Below are positions 54,430 to 63,711 of a DNA stretch of 64,000 bases, piece after piece. How positions within the stretch are numbered: the first letter of the stretch is position 1; each line of letters starts with the position of its first letter. Under the pieces are notes generated by a model that made no database searches, was not told the DNA's origin, and saw only the letters and a program-made list of their open reading frames with translations. The stretch comes from Roseovarius sp. (GTDB lineage Bacteria; Pseudomonadota; Alphaproteobacteria; Rhodobacterales; Rhodobacteraceae): positions 1 through 64,000 of the forward strand of contig JAJFIA010000018.1 of NCBI GenBank assembly GCA_021775255.1. Direction: 5' to 3'. A program made the position numbers and the translations under genes.

Positions 54430-55184
54430 GTGAGCTTGAATTTGATCACCTCAACGTCTGGTTCGGCGAAAATGAAGACCGCGTGGATGCGGTCAAAAAC
54501 GCCGGATTCACCGTGCCTTCGGGTGCCAGTTTCGGCCTTGTCGGTGAAAGCGGCTCGGGCAAATCCACCATCCTGCGCGCGCTTGTCGGGCTGGTGCCCA
54601 CATGGTCCGGCACGATGAAAGTTGCGGGTGTGCCCATGGGCAAAAAACGCCCGCGCGGGTTTTATAAAGATGTGCAGATGGTGTTTCAGGATCCCTATGC
54701 CTCGCTGCATCCGCGCCATTCGGTGGATCAGGTGCTCAGCGAAACCCTTAAATTGCACGGGTTTGACGATATCGAGGATCGTATCAAACAGCTTCTTGCC
54801 GATGTCGGCCTTGGCCCCGCCTTTCGATTTCGCTATCCGCATCAATTATCCGGTGGTCAGCGGCAGCGCGTTGCCATCGCCCGCGCTCTGGCCCCTGAGC
54901 CGTCTGTTCTGTTGCTGGACGAGCCGACATCGGCGCTGGATGTGTCGGTACAGGCCGAGGTGCTCAACCTGCTGGCCGATCTGCGTGAAAAACAACATCT
55001 GACCTATCTCATGGTCTCGCATAACCTTGCCGTTGTCGCCCATATGTGCGAGCGCGTCGCGGTGATGCAAAACGGCGAAATAGTCGAGGTGATGAGCGTT
55101 CACGAGATGCGCGCGATGAACCCGGCGCATCCCTATACAAAACACCTGCTTGAAAGCTCGATGGGATATAAGCCCAACGCCTAA
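54426..55184 (+). CDS. Peptide ABC transporter ATP-binding protein (DppF-like)
   Basis: The second ATPase, 252 residues from the ATG at 54426 (MSELEFDHLNVWFG). Walker A is GESGSGKSTILRALVG, the Q-loop is MVFQDPYASLHPRHSV, the signature is LSGGQRQRVAIARAL and Walker B is VLLLDEPTSALDVS. It ends at HPYTKHLLESSMG, without the long oligopeptide tail. Its stop overlaps msrA on the opposite strand by 4 bases. Confidence 0.9.
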   Translation: MSELEFDHLNVWFGENEDRVDAVKNAGFTVPSGASFGLVGESGSGKSTILRALVGLVPTWSGTMKVAGVPMGKKRPRGFYKDVQMVFQDPYASLHPRHSVDQVLSETLKLHGFDDIEDRIKQLLADVGLGPAFRFRYPHQLSGGQRQRVAIARALAPEPSVLLLDEPTSALDVSVQAEVLNLLADLREKQHLTYLMVSHNLAVVAHMCERVAVMQNGEIVEVMSVHEMRAMNPAHPYTKHLLESSMGYKPNA

Positions 55185-55840
55185 TACGTCAGCGCAAATG
55201 CCGCCTCATCGCCCCATAGCTGATGCACCCTCGCATCGCGGCCACAGGCCTTGCGATAACGTTTATAGGCGCTTGATTGCCGCTTTGGCCCAAACCGGGT
55301 CAGCACCAGCCCGGTGCCTTTGTAATAATCCTGATGGTAATCTTCAGCCTTGTAAAACGCCTGTTCGGGCAGGATCGGTGTGACAATCTTCTGCCCAAGC
55401 GCGTCTTGCGCCTGCTGCAAGACCTTCTGGGCAATTTTCTTGTCCGTAGGGTTTGAATAAAATACCGCTGTGCGATAGCTGTCGCCACGATCGCAAAACT
55501 GCCCGCCCGCATCCGTCGGATCGACCGACCGGAAAAACAGTGCCAATAGTTTTTCTACCGAAACTATTGCCGGGTCATAGGTAATCTGCACCGCCTCATA
55601 ATGGCCGGTGCCGCCCCGGCCCACATCCTTGTAGGTGGGGTTTTCCAGATCCCCGCCGGTATAGCCGGATATGACTTCCTCAACCCCCGGGACAGATTCG
55701 AAATCTGATTCGACACACCAAAAACAGCCCCCCGCCACGGTTAATGTTTCCGCGTCTGCCCGCCCGCACCGGATGCCAATGCCCACGATAATTAATGCCG
55801 CCAACAGCATTGCCTTGAAATGTCTCATATCCAGGATCAT
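55181..55840 (-). CDS. msrA: Peptide methionine sulfoxide reductase MsrA, exported form
   Basis: MsrA reduces methionine-S-sulfoxide. The catalytic motif is GGCFWC at residues 37-42. The rest of the domain is complete: GYTGGDLENPTYKDVGRGGTGHYEAVQ with the key block GTGHYEAVQ, then FYKAEDYHQDYY. Unlike most MsrA, it has an N-terminal signal peptide (helix around FKAMLLAALIIVGIG, probable cut after ADA). It lacks a lipobox, so it should be free in the periplasm. GAGGAG lies 8 bases before the ATG at 55840. The C-terminal Cys in KACGRD could be the resolving cysteine. Confidence 0.88.
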   Translation of the reverse strand: MILDMRHFKAMLLAALIIVGIGIRCGRADAETLTVAGGCFWCVESDFESVPGVEEVISGYTGGDLENPTYKDVGRGGTGHYEAVQITYDPAIVSVEKLLALFFRSVDPTDAGGQFCDRGDSYRTAVFYSNPTDKKIAQKVLQQAQDALGQKIVTPILPEQAFYKAEDYHQDYYKGTGLVLTRFGPKRQSSAYKRYRKACGRDARVHQLWGDEAAFALTY

Positions 55841-55970
55841 GATCTGCACTCCTCTCGGATATGCATTCTGCCGGATGAACATCGCCTAGCCAAGAGGGTG
55901 AGGCGGGATGTCACGCAGCGGTGAAACATTTTGAAAACGCGCCAAATGTCGGTGATCAGGCCGGCAGCCT

Positions 55971-56016
55971 GGTATTTTGTGTAAAATACCCAGATAGCTT
56001 GTACAAATTGTACAAG
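55971..56016. promoter_or_regulatory. Two neighbouring palindromes between msrA and argG
   Basis: GGTATTTT-GTGT-AAAATACC (55971-55990) and CTTGTACAA-A-TTGTACAAG (55998-56016) lie in the 180-base gap upstream of msrA and just after the argG stop. The second is followed by five T on the plus strand, which is the wrong direction for ending argG. They could be operators for msrA or hairpins that protect the argG transcript end. Confidence 0.4.
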
Positions 56017-56020
56017 TTTT

Positions 56021-57247
56021 TCAGCGCTTTAATCGCCTGTCCCGCGCTGCCAGCAATTTGAGCCGCAAAGCCTGCAACTGAATGAATCCCGCCGCGTCTT
56101 TCTGGTCATACGCGCCCGCGTCATCCTCAAATGTCACATGCGCTTCGGAATAAAGTGAGTGTTCCGACCACCGTCCAACCGTGCGCGCAAGCCCCTTGTA
56201 AAGCTTTAACCGCACCGTGCCAGACACATGATCTTGTGATTTATCTATAGCCGCCTGCAACATCTCGCGTTCGGGGCTGTACCAGAAACCATTATAGATC
56301 AGCTCGGCATATTGCGGCATCAGTTGATCCTTGAGGTGCATGGCACCGCGATCCATTGTAATGCTTTCCATGCCGCGATGCGCTTCCAGCAAAATTGTCC
56401 CGCCGGGGGTTTCGTAAATCCCGCGCGATTTCATGCCCACAAAGCGCCCCTCCACCAGATCAAGCCGCCCGATCCCGTGCTTGCCGCCCAATTCATTCAG
56501 CTTTGTCAATACGTTTGCAGGGCTGAGCGCCTCACCATTGATGCTGACGGCGTCGCCTTTTTCAAACCCGATCTCAACATATTCCGGTTCATTCGGCGCA
56601 TCCTCGGGGTTCACCGTGCGCTGATACACATAGTCCGGGGCCGCCTTTGCCGGGTCTTCCAGAACCTTGCCTTCAGAGGATGTATGCAGCAGGTTCGCAT
56701 CCACCGAAAACGGCGCTTCCCCGCGTTTGTCCGTGGCAATAGGTATCTGGTTTTTCTCAGCAAAATCAATAAGTTTTGTACGGCTGGTCAGATCCCATTC
56801 GCGCCAGGGTGCAATCACTTTGATGTCGGGATTAAGCGCATAAGCCGCCAGTTCAAACCGCACCTGATCATTGCCTTTGCCCGTCGCCCCATGCGCCACC
56901 GCATCGGCCCCGGTCATTTCCGCGATCTCGACCAGACGTTTGGAAATCAAAGGCCGGGCGATTGACGTGCCCAGTAGATACAGCCCTTCATACACCGCAT
57001 TTGCCCGGAACATCGGGAACACGAAATCGCGGACAAATTCTTCGCGCACATCTTCGATGAAGATATTTTCCGGTTTGATTCCAAGCAGTTCCGCCTTCTT
57101 GCGCGCGGGCTCCAACTCCTCGCCCTGGCCCAGATCAGCAGTGAAAGTGACCACCTCACAGCCATATTCGGTCTGCAGCCATTTCAGGATGATCGAGGTA
57201 TCAAGCCCACCGGAATAGGCGAGTACAACTTTTTTCGGGGCGGACAT
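56021..57247 (-). CDS. argG: Argininosuccinate synthase
   Basis: ArgG joins citrulline and aspartate in arginine synthesis. From the ATG at 57247 ([18 protein letters not shown]) it has 408 residues. The ATP-binding loop is AYSGGLDTS, followed by [15 protein letters not shown] and the citrulline-site block. AAGGAA is 7 bases upstream of this ATG; ATGs at 57253 and 57262 are alternatives. Length is normal. It stands alone between msrA and the HPt gene, both on the same strand. Confidence 0.95.
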   Translation of the reverse strand: MSAPKKVVLAYSGGLDTSIILKWLQTEYGCEVVTFTADLGQGEELEPARKKAELLGIKPENIFIEDVREEFVRDFVFPMFRANAVYEGLYLLGTSIARPLISKRLVEIAEMTGADAVAHGATGKGNDQVRFELAAYALNPDIKVIAPWREWDLTSRTKLIDFAEKNQIPIATDKRGEAPFSVDANLLHTSSEGKVLEDPAKAAPDYVYQRTVNPEDAPNEPEYVEIGFEKGDAVSINGEALSPANVLTKLNELGGKHGIGRLDLVEGRFVGMKSRGIYETPGGTILLEAHRGMESITMDRGAMHLKDQLMPQYAELIYNGFWYSPEREMLQAAIDKSQDHVSGTVRLKLYKGLARTVGRWSEHSLYSEAHVTFEDDAGAYDQKDAAGFIQLQALRLKLLAARDRRLKR

Positions 57248-57392
57248 ATTCATTTCCTTCATGACGAATATTTCCCGGCGCTTAACGGGTTTTCAGGGCC
57301 GATGCAACGCCCTTGAAGCCGCCACAAATTGTTCGGATCTCCTATGGGAAGGGTTATTCAGAATAGGATGAAATGCGTGCCCAATTCTGGAG

Positions 57393-57725
57393 TCAAGCGG
57401 CTGCATGTGCTGTTAGCGCAGATATAAATTCAGCCTTGGATGATTGATAACATTGAATGATTTCCTGCAGGTCAACCTGATCCTGCTGGCCATTTCCCGC
57501 AGCCGTTTCACCGGCCTGACAGCGGCTTGAAAATTCGGCAAATCCCAGATTCAAAGCACTGCCCTTGAGAAAATGCAGTTGCGTTTCCAAATCCCCATCG
57601 GCCCCGGGTTTGCCCAGATCCGCAATCGCCTCATCAACCTCTTCGAGGAAAATCTCAACCACTTCGCCAAAATCTTCCGCGCCGATCTCATCACGCAATT
57701 CTGCTACTTTATCCCAGTTGATCAT
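57393..57725 (-). CDS. Histidine-containing phosphotransfer (HPt) domain protein
   Basis: A single HPt domain of 110 residues, all-helical. The phosphorylatable His51 lies in LHFLKGSALNLGF, the standard HxLKGSA pattern. Opening residues INWDKVAELRDEIGAEDF and FLEEVDEAIADL match HPt helices. Such proteins relay phosphate between receiver domains. It is divergent from the receiver-phosphatase gene at 57878, which is a likely partner. No histidine kinase is near. Confidence 0.88.
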   Translation of the reverse strand: MINWDKVAELRDEIGAEDFGEVVEIFLEEVDEAIADLGKPGADGDLETQLHFLKGSALNLGFAEFSSRCQAGETAAGNGQQDQVDLQEIIQCYQSSKAEFISALTAHAAA

Positions 57726-57877
57726 GCGCCTTGCTCCTGCATCTTTGGCATAGATTACACATTATGATTAACCAACTGCCTGGGATCCCAGAAAATTCTA
57801 CGGACAATTTTAGGGTTCATTCCATGTTAATCAGGGGTGGTCTAACTCATTTCAGTTGAACAGATTGGAATCCCATC

Positions 57878-59155
57878 GTGCGCGTCAAGGCACAACCCGA
57901 ATGCAACCCAATTCCCAAAACGGGTGTTATCCGGCGGGTGTTGGTTGTTGATGACAGCCGCCTGCAAAGGCGTATCCTGACGGCTTCACTGAAGCGGTTG
58001 GGCTATGAAATATCCGAGGCATCATCGGGGGCTGAAGCGCTTGAAAAATGCCGTGCTACACCGCCTGATCTGGTGATCAGTGACTGGATGATGCCAGGCA
58101 TGACCGGCCCGGAATTTTGCAGTGAATTCCGTAAGATGCAACGTGACAGCTATGGGTATTTTATCCTGCTCACCTCAAAAAGCGAGAAGGGCGATATTGC
58201 CCATGGGCTGGATGCCGGTGCTGATGATTTCCTGACCAAACCGGTCAATGCCGCCGAATTGCGCGCCAGAATTGCCGCGGGTGAGCGCATCCTGATGATG
58301 GAGCGGGAACTGACCGATAAGAACCGCCTGATCAATTCCACGCTGGAGGAATTGCAGCGGCTTTATGATTCGCTTGATAATGATCTGATTGAGGCCAAGA
58401 AGCTGCAACAATCACTGGTCAGCGACAGGCACCGCGATTTTGGCAACGCCGATGTGTCGATGCTGCTGCAATCAAGCGGCCATGTGGGCGGTGATCTGGT
58501 GGGCATGTTCCCGATCAGCGATGCCCAGATCGGGCTTTACGGCCTTGATGTTTCGGGCCACGGTATCAGCTCGGCCCTGATGACGGCGCGGCTGGCCGGG
58601 TATCTTAGCGCCGCGGCCCCGGATCAGAACGTGGCGCTGCAGCGCATGGAGGATGGCAGTTTTGCACCGCGGCACCCTTCTGAAACCATCGCAATTCTCA
58701 ACAGCCTTATCCTGAATGAGATGGAGACAGAGCTGTATTTTACTCTGCTGCTGGCGATTGTTGATCTGGAAAGCGGCAAGGTTGTCATGGCGCAGGCGGG
58801 GCACCCCTATCCGGCGTTGCAACGCGCCAACGGGACGGTTGAAATGGTCGGGCGGGGCGGCTTGCCCGTTGGCCTGATCGAGGGTGCGGAATATGAGCAG
58901 TTTGAGATCAAGATGGCCCCCGGTGACCGGCTGATGATCCATTCCGACGGTGTTGTTGAATGCGCGGATATGCACGATAACCTGCTGGATGATGTGGGCC
59001 TTGCCCGTATATTGGCCGAGCTGCGCCAGACCCGTGGGCTGGCCTGCCTGGAATCCCTGGTCTGGAAGCTCACGGATTTTGCCGGGGATCGCGATTTTGC
59101 CGATGATGTTTCAGCCGTGTTGCTGGAATTCAAGCCAAGCCCGATTCTCGGTTGA
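57878..59155 (+). CDS. Response regulator with PP2C-type (SpoIIE/RsbU) phosphatase domain
   Basis: A signalling protein of 425 residues. The N-terminal receiver domain (about 20-135) has the acidic pair Asp25-Asp26, the phosphoacceptor Asp69 (VISDWMMPG), and Lys121 (LTKP). A helical linker (140-180) leads to a SpoIIE-type Ser/Thr phosphatase. Its metal ligands look intact: Asp206 in GGDLVG, Asp224 in LDVSGHG and the terminal DD in FADDVSAV. Start is GTG. By family rules phosphorylation of Asp69 would switch the phosphatase, which acts on an anti-anti-sigma factor, but none is encoded nearby. Confidence 0.88.
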   Translation: MRVKAQPECNPIPKTGVIRRVLVVDDSRLQRRILTASLKRLGYEISEASSGAEALEKCRATPPDLVISDWMMPGMTGPEFCSEFRKMQRDSYGYFILLTSKSEKGDIAHGLDAGADDFLTKPVNAAELRARIAAGERILMMERELTDKNRLINSTLEELQRLYDSLDNDLIEAKKLQQSLVSDRHRDFGNADVSMLLQSSGHVGGDLVGMFPISDAQIGLYGLDVSGHGISSALMTARLAGYLSAAAPDQNVALQRMEDGSFAPRHPSETIAILNSLILNEMETELYFTLLLAIVDLESGKVVMAQAGHPYPALQRANGTVEMVGRGGLPVGLIEGAEYEQFEIKMAPGDRLMIHSDGVVECADMHDNLLDDVGLARILAELRQTRGLACLESLVWKLTDFAGDRDFADDVSAVLLEFKPSPILG

Positions 59156-59585
59156 TAAGATACCGGCTGATAAAATAACGATCACCGGAGTTTGACAGCT
59201 CTTTTGCCGCCAGTTCAGGGCTGGCCCATAGGGGCGTATGCCCGGCTTCGGAGGGCGGGCCAAGGGGGCGCACCGGGAACGCCATATAAATCAGGCAAAT
59301 CTTTTCCGCCCAAAGATCGTATTCCGGCATATAGGTAAACCGCCGGTAGGCACCCAGGCGTCGCGGTGCGGATACCCGCCAGCCGGTTTCCTCGAACACC
59401 TCACGGTGCAGCGCCTGCAAGGGGGATTCGCCCGGATCAATGCCGCCGCCGGGCAGTTGCAGCTCGGGCTCCGGCTCGGCCTGATGGGTTAGCAGCAGAT
59501 GGCCGCCCCGCGGCAGGATTGCATAGATCCCGGGGCGAATTTTATAGCGCTTATCGGCGTGTGGTATCTCGTCAAATCGTCTCAT
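59130..59585 (-). CDS. Nudix hydrolase
   Basis: A 151-residue Nudix enzyme with a full Nudix box GGIDPGESPLQALHREVFEETGW; in short, G-x5-E-x7-REVFEETG. It begins MRRFDEIPHADKRYKIRPG. This type resembles ADP-ribose/diadenosine or MutT-like hydrolases; the substrate cannot be fixed. Its 3' end overlaps the phosphatase gene by 26 bases on the opposite strand. Confidence 0.88.
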   Translation of the reverse strand: MRRFDEIPHADKRYKIRPGIYAILPRGGHLLLTHQAEPEPELQLPGGGIDPGESPLQALHREVFEETGWRVSAPRRLGAYRRFTYMPEYDLWAEKICLIYMAFPVRPLGPPSEAGHTPLWASPELAAKELSNSGDRYFISRYLINRESGLA

Positions 59586-59666
59586 CGCGCGCGCTTCCCC
59601 TTGGACGCTGGCTTGCCCTGCTTATATACACGCGATATGCCAAGTTCTGGCTGGTAAGGAAACCCC

Positions 59667-60665
59667 ATGACATTAGGCCAAAAAATCGCCTGGGACGATA
59701 CGATTTTACCGTTTCAACTGGACGCTGCGGATATACGCGGGCGGATTGCCCGGCTTGACGGCGTGCTTGAAGGTATTTTGCGGCAGCATGACTATCCGCC
59801 GCAGGTTGAGGCGCTGGTGGCGGAAATGGCGCTGTTGACGGCGCTGATCGGCCAGACCATCAAACTGCGCTGGAAACTGTCATTGCAGGTGCAATCCAAA
59901 GGTGCTGTGCGAATGATTGCCACCGATTATTATGGCCCCCAGAAAGAGGGCGATCCGGCGCGCATCCGCGCCTATGCCAGCTATGATGCGGATCGTCTGA
60001 CCAAGGCGCGCCCGTTTGATCAGCTTGGCGAGGGCTATTTTGCCGTGCTGATTGATCAGGGCAAAGGCACCGAACCTTATCAGGGCATCACCCCGATTGC
60101 GGGCGCAAGCCTTGCCGCCTGCGCCGAGGCCTATTTTGCCCAGTCCGAACAGCTTCCAACCCGGTTTGCCCTGAGTTTCGGCAAATCAACCGAAGCAGGC
60201 GGGGTTGAGCATTGGCGCGCCGGCGGGATGATGTTGCAACACATGCCCAAAGCCTCGCCTTTTGCCACCGGCGGCGGATCGGGCGAGGGCGGATTGCTTG
60301 GCGCGTCAGACCTCATAGAGGGCGAAGATGAAGAGAACTGGACCCGGGCAAATCTTTTGCTGGATACGGTTGAAGAGCTTGAGCTGATCGGCCCGTCAGT
60401 GCCGCCAACGGATTTGCTGGTGCGGCTGTTTCATGAAGAGGGGCCGCGCGCGTTTGAGCCACAGGCGGTTCGGTTTGGCTGTAGCTGTTCGGAAGATAAG
60501 GTGCGGCAAAGCCTGTCGATCTATTCGGCCCGTGATATTGCCCATATGACAACGCCCGAGGGGCAGGTCACCGCCGATTGCCAGTTTTGCGGCGCGCATT
60601 ACACGCTGGATCCCGCGACCCTTGGGTTTGAAGCCAAAGCAGGGCCGGATGACTCGCAGAGTTGA
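59667..60665 (+). CDS. hslO: Redox-regulated chaperone Hsp33
   Basis: Hsp33 is activated by oxidation and unfolds when its zinc is lost. The 332-residue protein has the N-terminal holdase domain and the four zinc cysteines near the end: GCSCSEDKV and DCQFCGAHY (CxC and CxxC). A Ser/Gly-rich insert (FATGGGSGEGGLLGASDL) lies in the middle, longer than usual. The stop overlaps the next gene by 17 bases. Confidence 0.93.
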   Translation: MTLGQKIAWDDTILPFQLDAADIRGRIARLDGVLEGILRQHDYPPQVEALVAEMALLTALIGQTIKLRWKLSLQVQSKGAVRMIATDYYGPQKEGDPARIRAYASYDADRLTKARPFDQLGEGYFAVLIDQGKGTEPYQGITPIAGASLAACAEAYFAQSEQLPTRFALSFGKSTEAGGVEHWRAGGMMLQHMPKASPFATGGGSGEGGLLGASDLIEGEDEENWTRANLLLDTVEELELIGPSVPPTDLLVRLFHEEGPRAFEPQAVRFGCSCSEDKVRQSLSIYSARDIAHMTTPEGQVTADCQFCGAHYTLDPATLGFEAKAGPDDSQS

Positions 60666-61257
60666 TCTTTTCCCAAAGATTGCTGCCGCCCTCAAAAGGC
60701 CCGGCGCGCCCTCGTCTGATTATGATCTCAATCGGGATATTGCCCTGCCGCCGGGGCGAAAATTGCGGCCTGCGGCGGTGTTGATCCCGATCATCTGCGA
60801 GGGTGATCAGGCGCGCGTCATCCTGACGAAACGCGCCTCGGCGCTCAAGCATCATCCGGGGCAGATTGCCTTTCCCGGCGGCAAGATGGATCAGGGCGAC
60901 AGGGATATTATCGCCACCGCGCTGCGCGAAACGTCTGAAGAGATTGGCCTTGAGTCGGCCAATGTCGAGGTTCTGGGGCAGATGCCGACCCATGAAACCG
61001 TCACGGGTTTTGATGTGACGCCCATCGTGGCGCGGGTAATGCAGCCGTTCAATACAACACCCGAAAAAGGCGAGGTTGATGAGGTGTTTGAAGTGCCGCT
61101 TTGCCATCTGCTGACTCCTGCAAATTATCTCATTGAGGCGCGCCACTGGCAGGGGAAATTGCGTTCTTACTATACTGTGCCTTACGGCCCCTATTATATC
61201 TGGGGGGCAACGGCGCGGATTTTGCGGTCGTTTGCGGATATTGTGGGGCGGGCATGA
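60649..61257 (+). CDS. CoA pyrophosphatase-type Nudix hydrolase (NudL-like)
   Basis: The protein (202 residues from ATG 60649) has the UPF0035 motif LTKRASALKHHPGQIAFPGG directly before a variant Nudix box (GGKMDQGDRDIIATALRETSEEIGL, core ALRETSEEIGL). This pairing marks Nudix enzymes that cut coenzyme A to 3',5'-ADP and phosphopantetheine. Its end overlaps cca by ATGA. I chose ATG 60649 over 60622 as it lies within the hslO end without adding residues absent from the family. Confidence 0.9.
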   Translation: MTRRVDLFPKIAAALKRPGAPSSDYDLNRDIALPPGRKLRPAAVLIPIICEGDQARVILTKRASALKHHPGQIAFPGGKMDQGDRDIIATALRETSEEIGLESANVEVLGQMPTHETVTGFDVTPIVARVMQPFNTTPEKGEVDEVFEVPLCHLLTPANYLIEARHWQGKLRSYYTVPYGPYYIWGATARILRSFADIVGRA

Positions 61258-62417
61258 AAATAACCGGTAACTGGATCAGGCAACCCGCAACTCAGGCGGT
61301 TTGCCAGGCTTTGCATGGGGCCGGATATCAGGCGCTTTTTGTCGGCGGTTGCGTGCGCAATGCTTTGCTGGGCCTGCCGGTGAATGATATTGATATCGCC
61401 ACAGATGCCCTGCCGGATCAGGTGATGCGATTGGCGGATGCGGCGGGCCTCAAGGCCATTCCCACCGGCGCGGATCACGGTACAATAACGGTTGTCTCAG
61501 GGCATGTGCCGCATGAGATCACAACCTTCCGCGAAGATGTGGAAACCCACGGACGCCATGCCACAGTGGCCTATTGTGGGGATATGAAAAGCGATGCCCG
61601 CCGCCGCGATTTCACCATGAATGCGCTTTATGCCAGCGCCGATGGCACGGTGCTTGATCCGTTGGGCGGGCTGGACGATCTGCGGGCAAGGCGGATCAGG
61701 TTCATTGAGGACGCAGGCCAGCGTATCCGCGAGGATTATCTGCGGATTTTGCGGTTTTTCCGGTTTCATGCCTGGTATGGCGATGCGGCTGGGGGGCTGG
61801 ATGCCGATGGGCTTGCGGCGGTGGCGGCGCATGTTGACGGGCTGCATAGCCTCTCGCGCGAGCGGGTTGGCGCGGAAATGCTGAAACTTCTGGGGGCGGC
61901 TGATCCCGCGCCCGCTGTGGCGGCAATGCGCAGCACCGGGGTTTTGGCCGTGGTTTTGAACGGCGCGGATGACCGGGCGCTTGGCCTGTTGGTGCATCTG
62001 GAAGGGCTGGAGAATGTGGCAGCAAGCCCGCTTCGCCGTTTGGCGGCGCTGGGCGGCGAGGATGTGGCGGCACGCCTGCGGTTAAGCAAACAACAGGCGA
62101 AACAGCTTGATCTGCTGCGCTCGGAGATTGGCCAAACCACCGGCGCGGCGGAATTGGCCTATCGCCATGGCGTTGAAACCGGCATGGATATTATGCTGCT
62201 GCGGGCGGCGGTATTTGAGGCCCCACTGGCGCAAAACCTGTCTGCTGAGCTGGATAAGGGCGCTGCGGCCGTGTTTCCGGTTGAAGCGCGTGATCTGATG
62301 CCGGATCATGAAGGCCCGGCGCTGGGGGCACGTCTGAAAAAACTCGAAAGCCGCTGGATTGCATCCGGATTTACCCTGAGCAAACGCGATTTGCTAACAG
62401 GAACGCCGGGCGCATGA
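61254..62417 (+). CDS. cca: CCA tRNA nucleotidyltransferase
   Basis: This enzyme adds or repairs the 3' CCA end of tRNA. The 387-residue class II protein has the nucleotidyltransferase motif LFVGGCVRNALLGLPVNDIDIAT (GGxVRN and DxD), and the template block RRRDFTMNALYASADG with DFTMNALY; later the RIREDYLRILRFFRFH block, which includes EDYLRILRFFRF, is intact. The C-terminal HD region is absent, as in many alphaproteobacteria. Confidence 0.92.
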   Translation: MKITGNWIRQPATQAVCQALHGAGYQALFVGGCVRNALLGLPVNDIDIATDALPDQVMRLADAAGLKAIPTGADHGTITVVSGHVPHEITTFREDVETHGRHATVAYCGDMKSDARRRDFTMNALYASADGTVLDPLGGLDDLRARRIRFIEDAGQRIREDYLRILRFFRFHAWYGDAAGGLDADGLAAVAAHVDGLHSLSRERVGAEMLKLLGAADPAPAVAAMRSTGVLAVVLNGADDRALGLLVHLEGLENVAASPLRRLAALGGEDVAARLRLSKQQAKQLDLLRSEIGQTTGAAELAYRHGVETGMDIMLLRAAVFEAPLAQNLSAELDKGAAAVFPVEARDLMPDHEGPALGARLKKLESRWIASGFTLSKRDLLTGTPGA

Positions 62418-63637
62418 CCGAATACACCATCAACCGGCTGGGCCATCTGGGCGATGGCATAGCTGACGGCCCGCTTTATGCGCCGCAAACATTGCCCGGT
62501 GAGGTGATTACCGGAATACCTGAGGGCGAGGCGCTCAGGGATGTCAAAATCATCACCCCCTCGCCTGATCGTGTGCGCCCGCCGTGCCGGCATTTTCGTG
62601 CCTGTGGCGGGTGCCAGATGCAACATGCCTCGGATGGGTTTCTGGCGCAATGGAAGATTGATATTGTGAAGGCGGCACTGGCCGCGCATGGCATTGAGGC
62701 GGAATTTCTGCCCATCGCCATATCGCCGCCCCGCTCGCGCCGCCGGGCGACATTTACCGCGCGGCGCAGCAAAAAAGGCGCGATGGCCGGGTTTCACGCC
62801 AGGGGCTCAAACGTGATTGTTGAGATATGCGAATGTCATTTGCTGCATCCCGGTCTTATGGCGGCGCTGCCCTTGGCCAAAGATCTGGCCATTGCTGGGG
62901 CCAGCCGCAAGCACCCTATTGATGTGGCGGTGACGATTTCGGATAATGGCCTGGATGTGCTGGCAAGCGGCGGCAAGCCGCTTGACGGGCCATTGCGCAT
63001 TGCCCTTGCCGCCCAGGCGGAAAAACACCGGCTGGCGCGGCTTTGCTGGGAAGATGAGGTGGTATCATACCGCGCTGCCCCCGAACAGATATTTGGCACC
63101 GCCCGTGTCACCCCGCCGCCGGGTAGTTTTTTGCAGGCTACTTTGGAGGGCCAGACGGCCTTGCAGGCGGATGTGAAGCGCATCATGACGGGGGCGAAAC
63201 ATGTGGTTGATCTCTATGCCGGTTGCGGCACGTTTGCGCTTGATCTGGCACAGCACAGCGCGGTCCATGCGGTTGAGGGCAGTGCCGCGATGATGGCCGC
63301 GCTTGATGCGGGATGGCGCAATACCCAGAGGCTCAAGCCGGTTACCCATGAGGTACGGGATTTGCATCAAAACCCGTTATTGCCGGATGAGCTGGTTAAA
63401 TATGATGCCGTGGTGATTGATCCGCCGCGCGTGGGGGCCGAGGCGCAGATAGCGCAGATATGTGCAGCCCAAATCCCGAAAATCGCCTATGTATCATGTC
63501 ATCCAACCAGCTTTGCGCGCGATGCCAAAACGCTGGTTGAGGGTGGTTATCGGCTTGAACATCTGCGGGTTGTGGATCAGTTTCGCTGGTCTGCGCATGT
63601 GGAGCTGGTGGCGAATTTTTGCATCACTTCCGGGTGA
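62414..63637 (+). CDS. 23S rRNA (uracil-C5)-methyltransferase-like protein (RlmD/RumA family)
   Basis: A class I SAM methyltransferase of 407 residues. The TRAM-like opening is RLGHLGDGIADGP. A 4Fe-4S cluster pattern is seen (CRHFRACGGCQMQ, then CECHLL). The SAM motif is VVDLYAGCGTFALDLA, and DPPRVGAEAQ is the substrate-binding block. The catalytic Cys is in YVSCHPTSFARD; the residue after it is His rather than the usual Asn. It probably methylates a uridine in 23S rRNA, the exact position unknown. Overlaps cca by ATGA and ends the hslO-led operon. Confidence 0.88.
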   Translation: MTEYTINRLGHLGDGIADGPLYAPQTLPGEVITGIPEGEALRDVKIITPSPDRVRPPCRHFRACGGCQMQHASDGFLAQWKIDIVKAALAAHGIEAEFLPIAISPPRSRRRATFTARRSKKGAMAGFHARGSNVIVEICECHLLHPGLMAALPLAKDLAIAGASRKHPIDVAVTISDNGLDVLASGGKPLDGPLRIALAAQAEKHRLARLCWEDEVVSYRAAPEQIFGTARVTPPPGSFLQATLEGQTALQADVKRIMTGAKHVVDLYAGCGTFALDLAQHSAVHAVEGSAAMMAALDAGWRNTQRLKPVTHEVRDLHQNPLLPDELVKYDAVVIDPPRVGAEAQIAQICAAQIPKIAYVSCHPTSFARDAKTLVEGGYRLEHLRVVDQFRWSAHVELVANFCITSG

Positions 63638-63711
63638 ATTTGAAATTAACACTATCTCAATGCGAAGAATTTAACGTAGAATTATCTAAAAACGGGGCAG
63701 TGGTATTCGCA

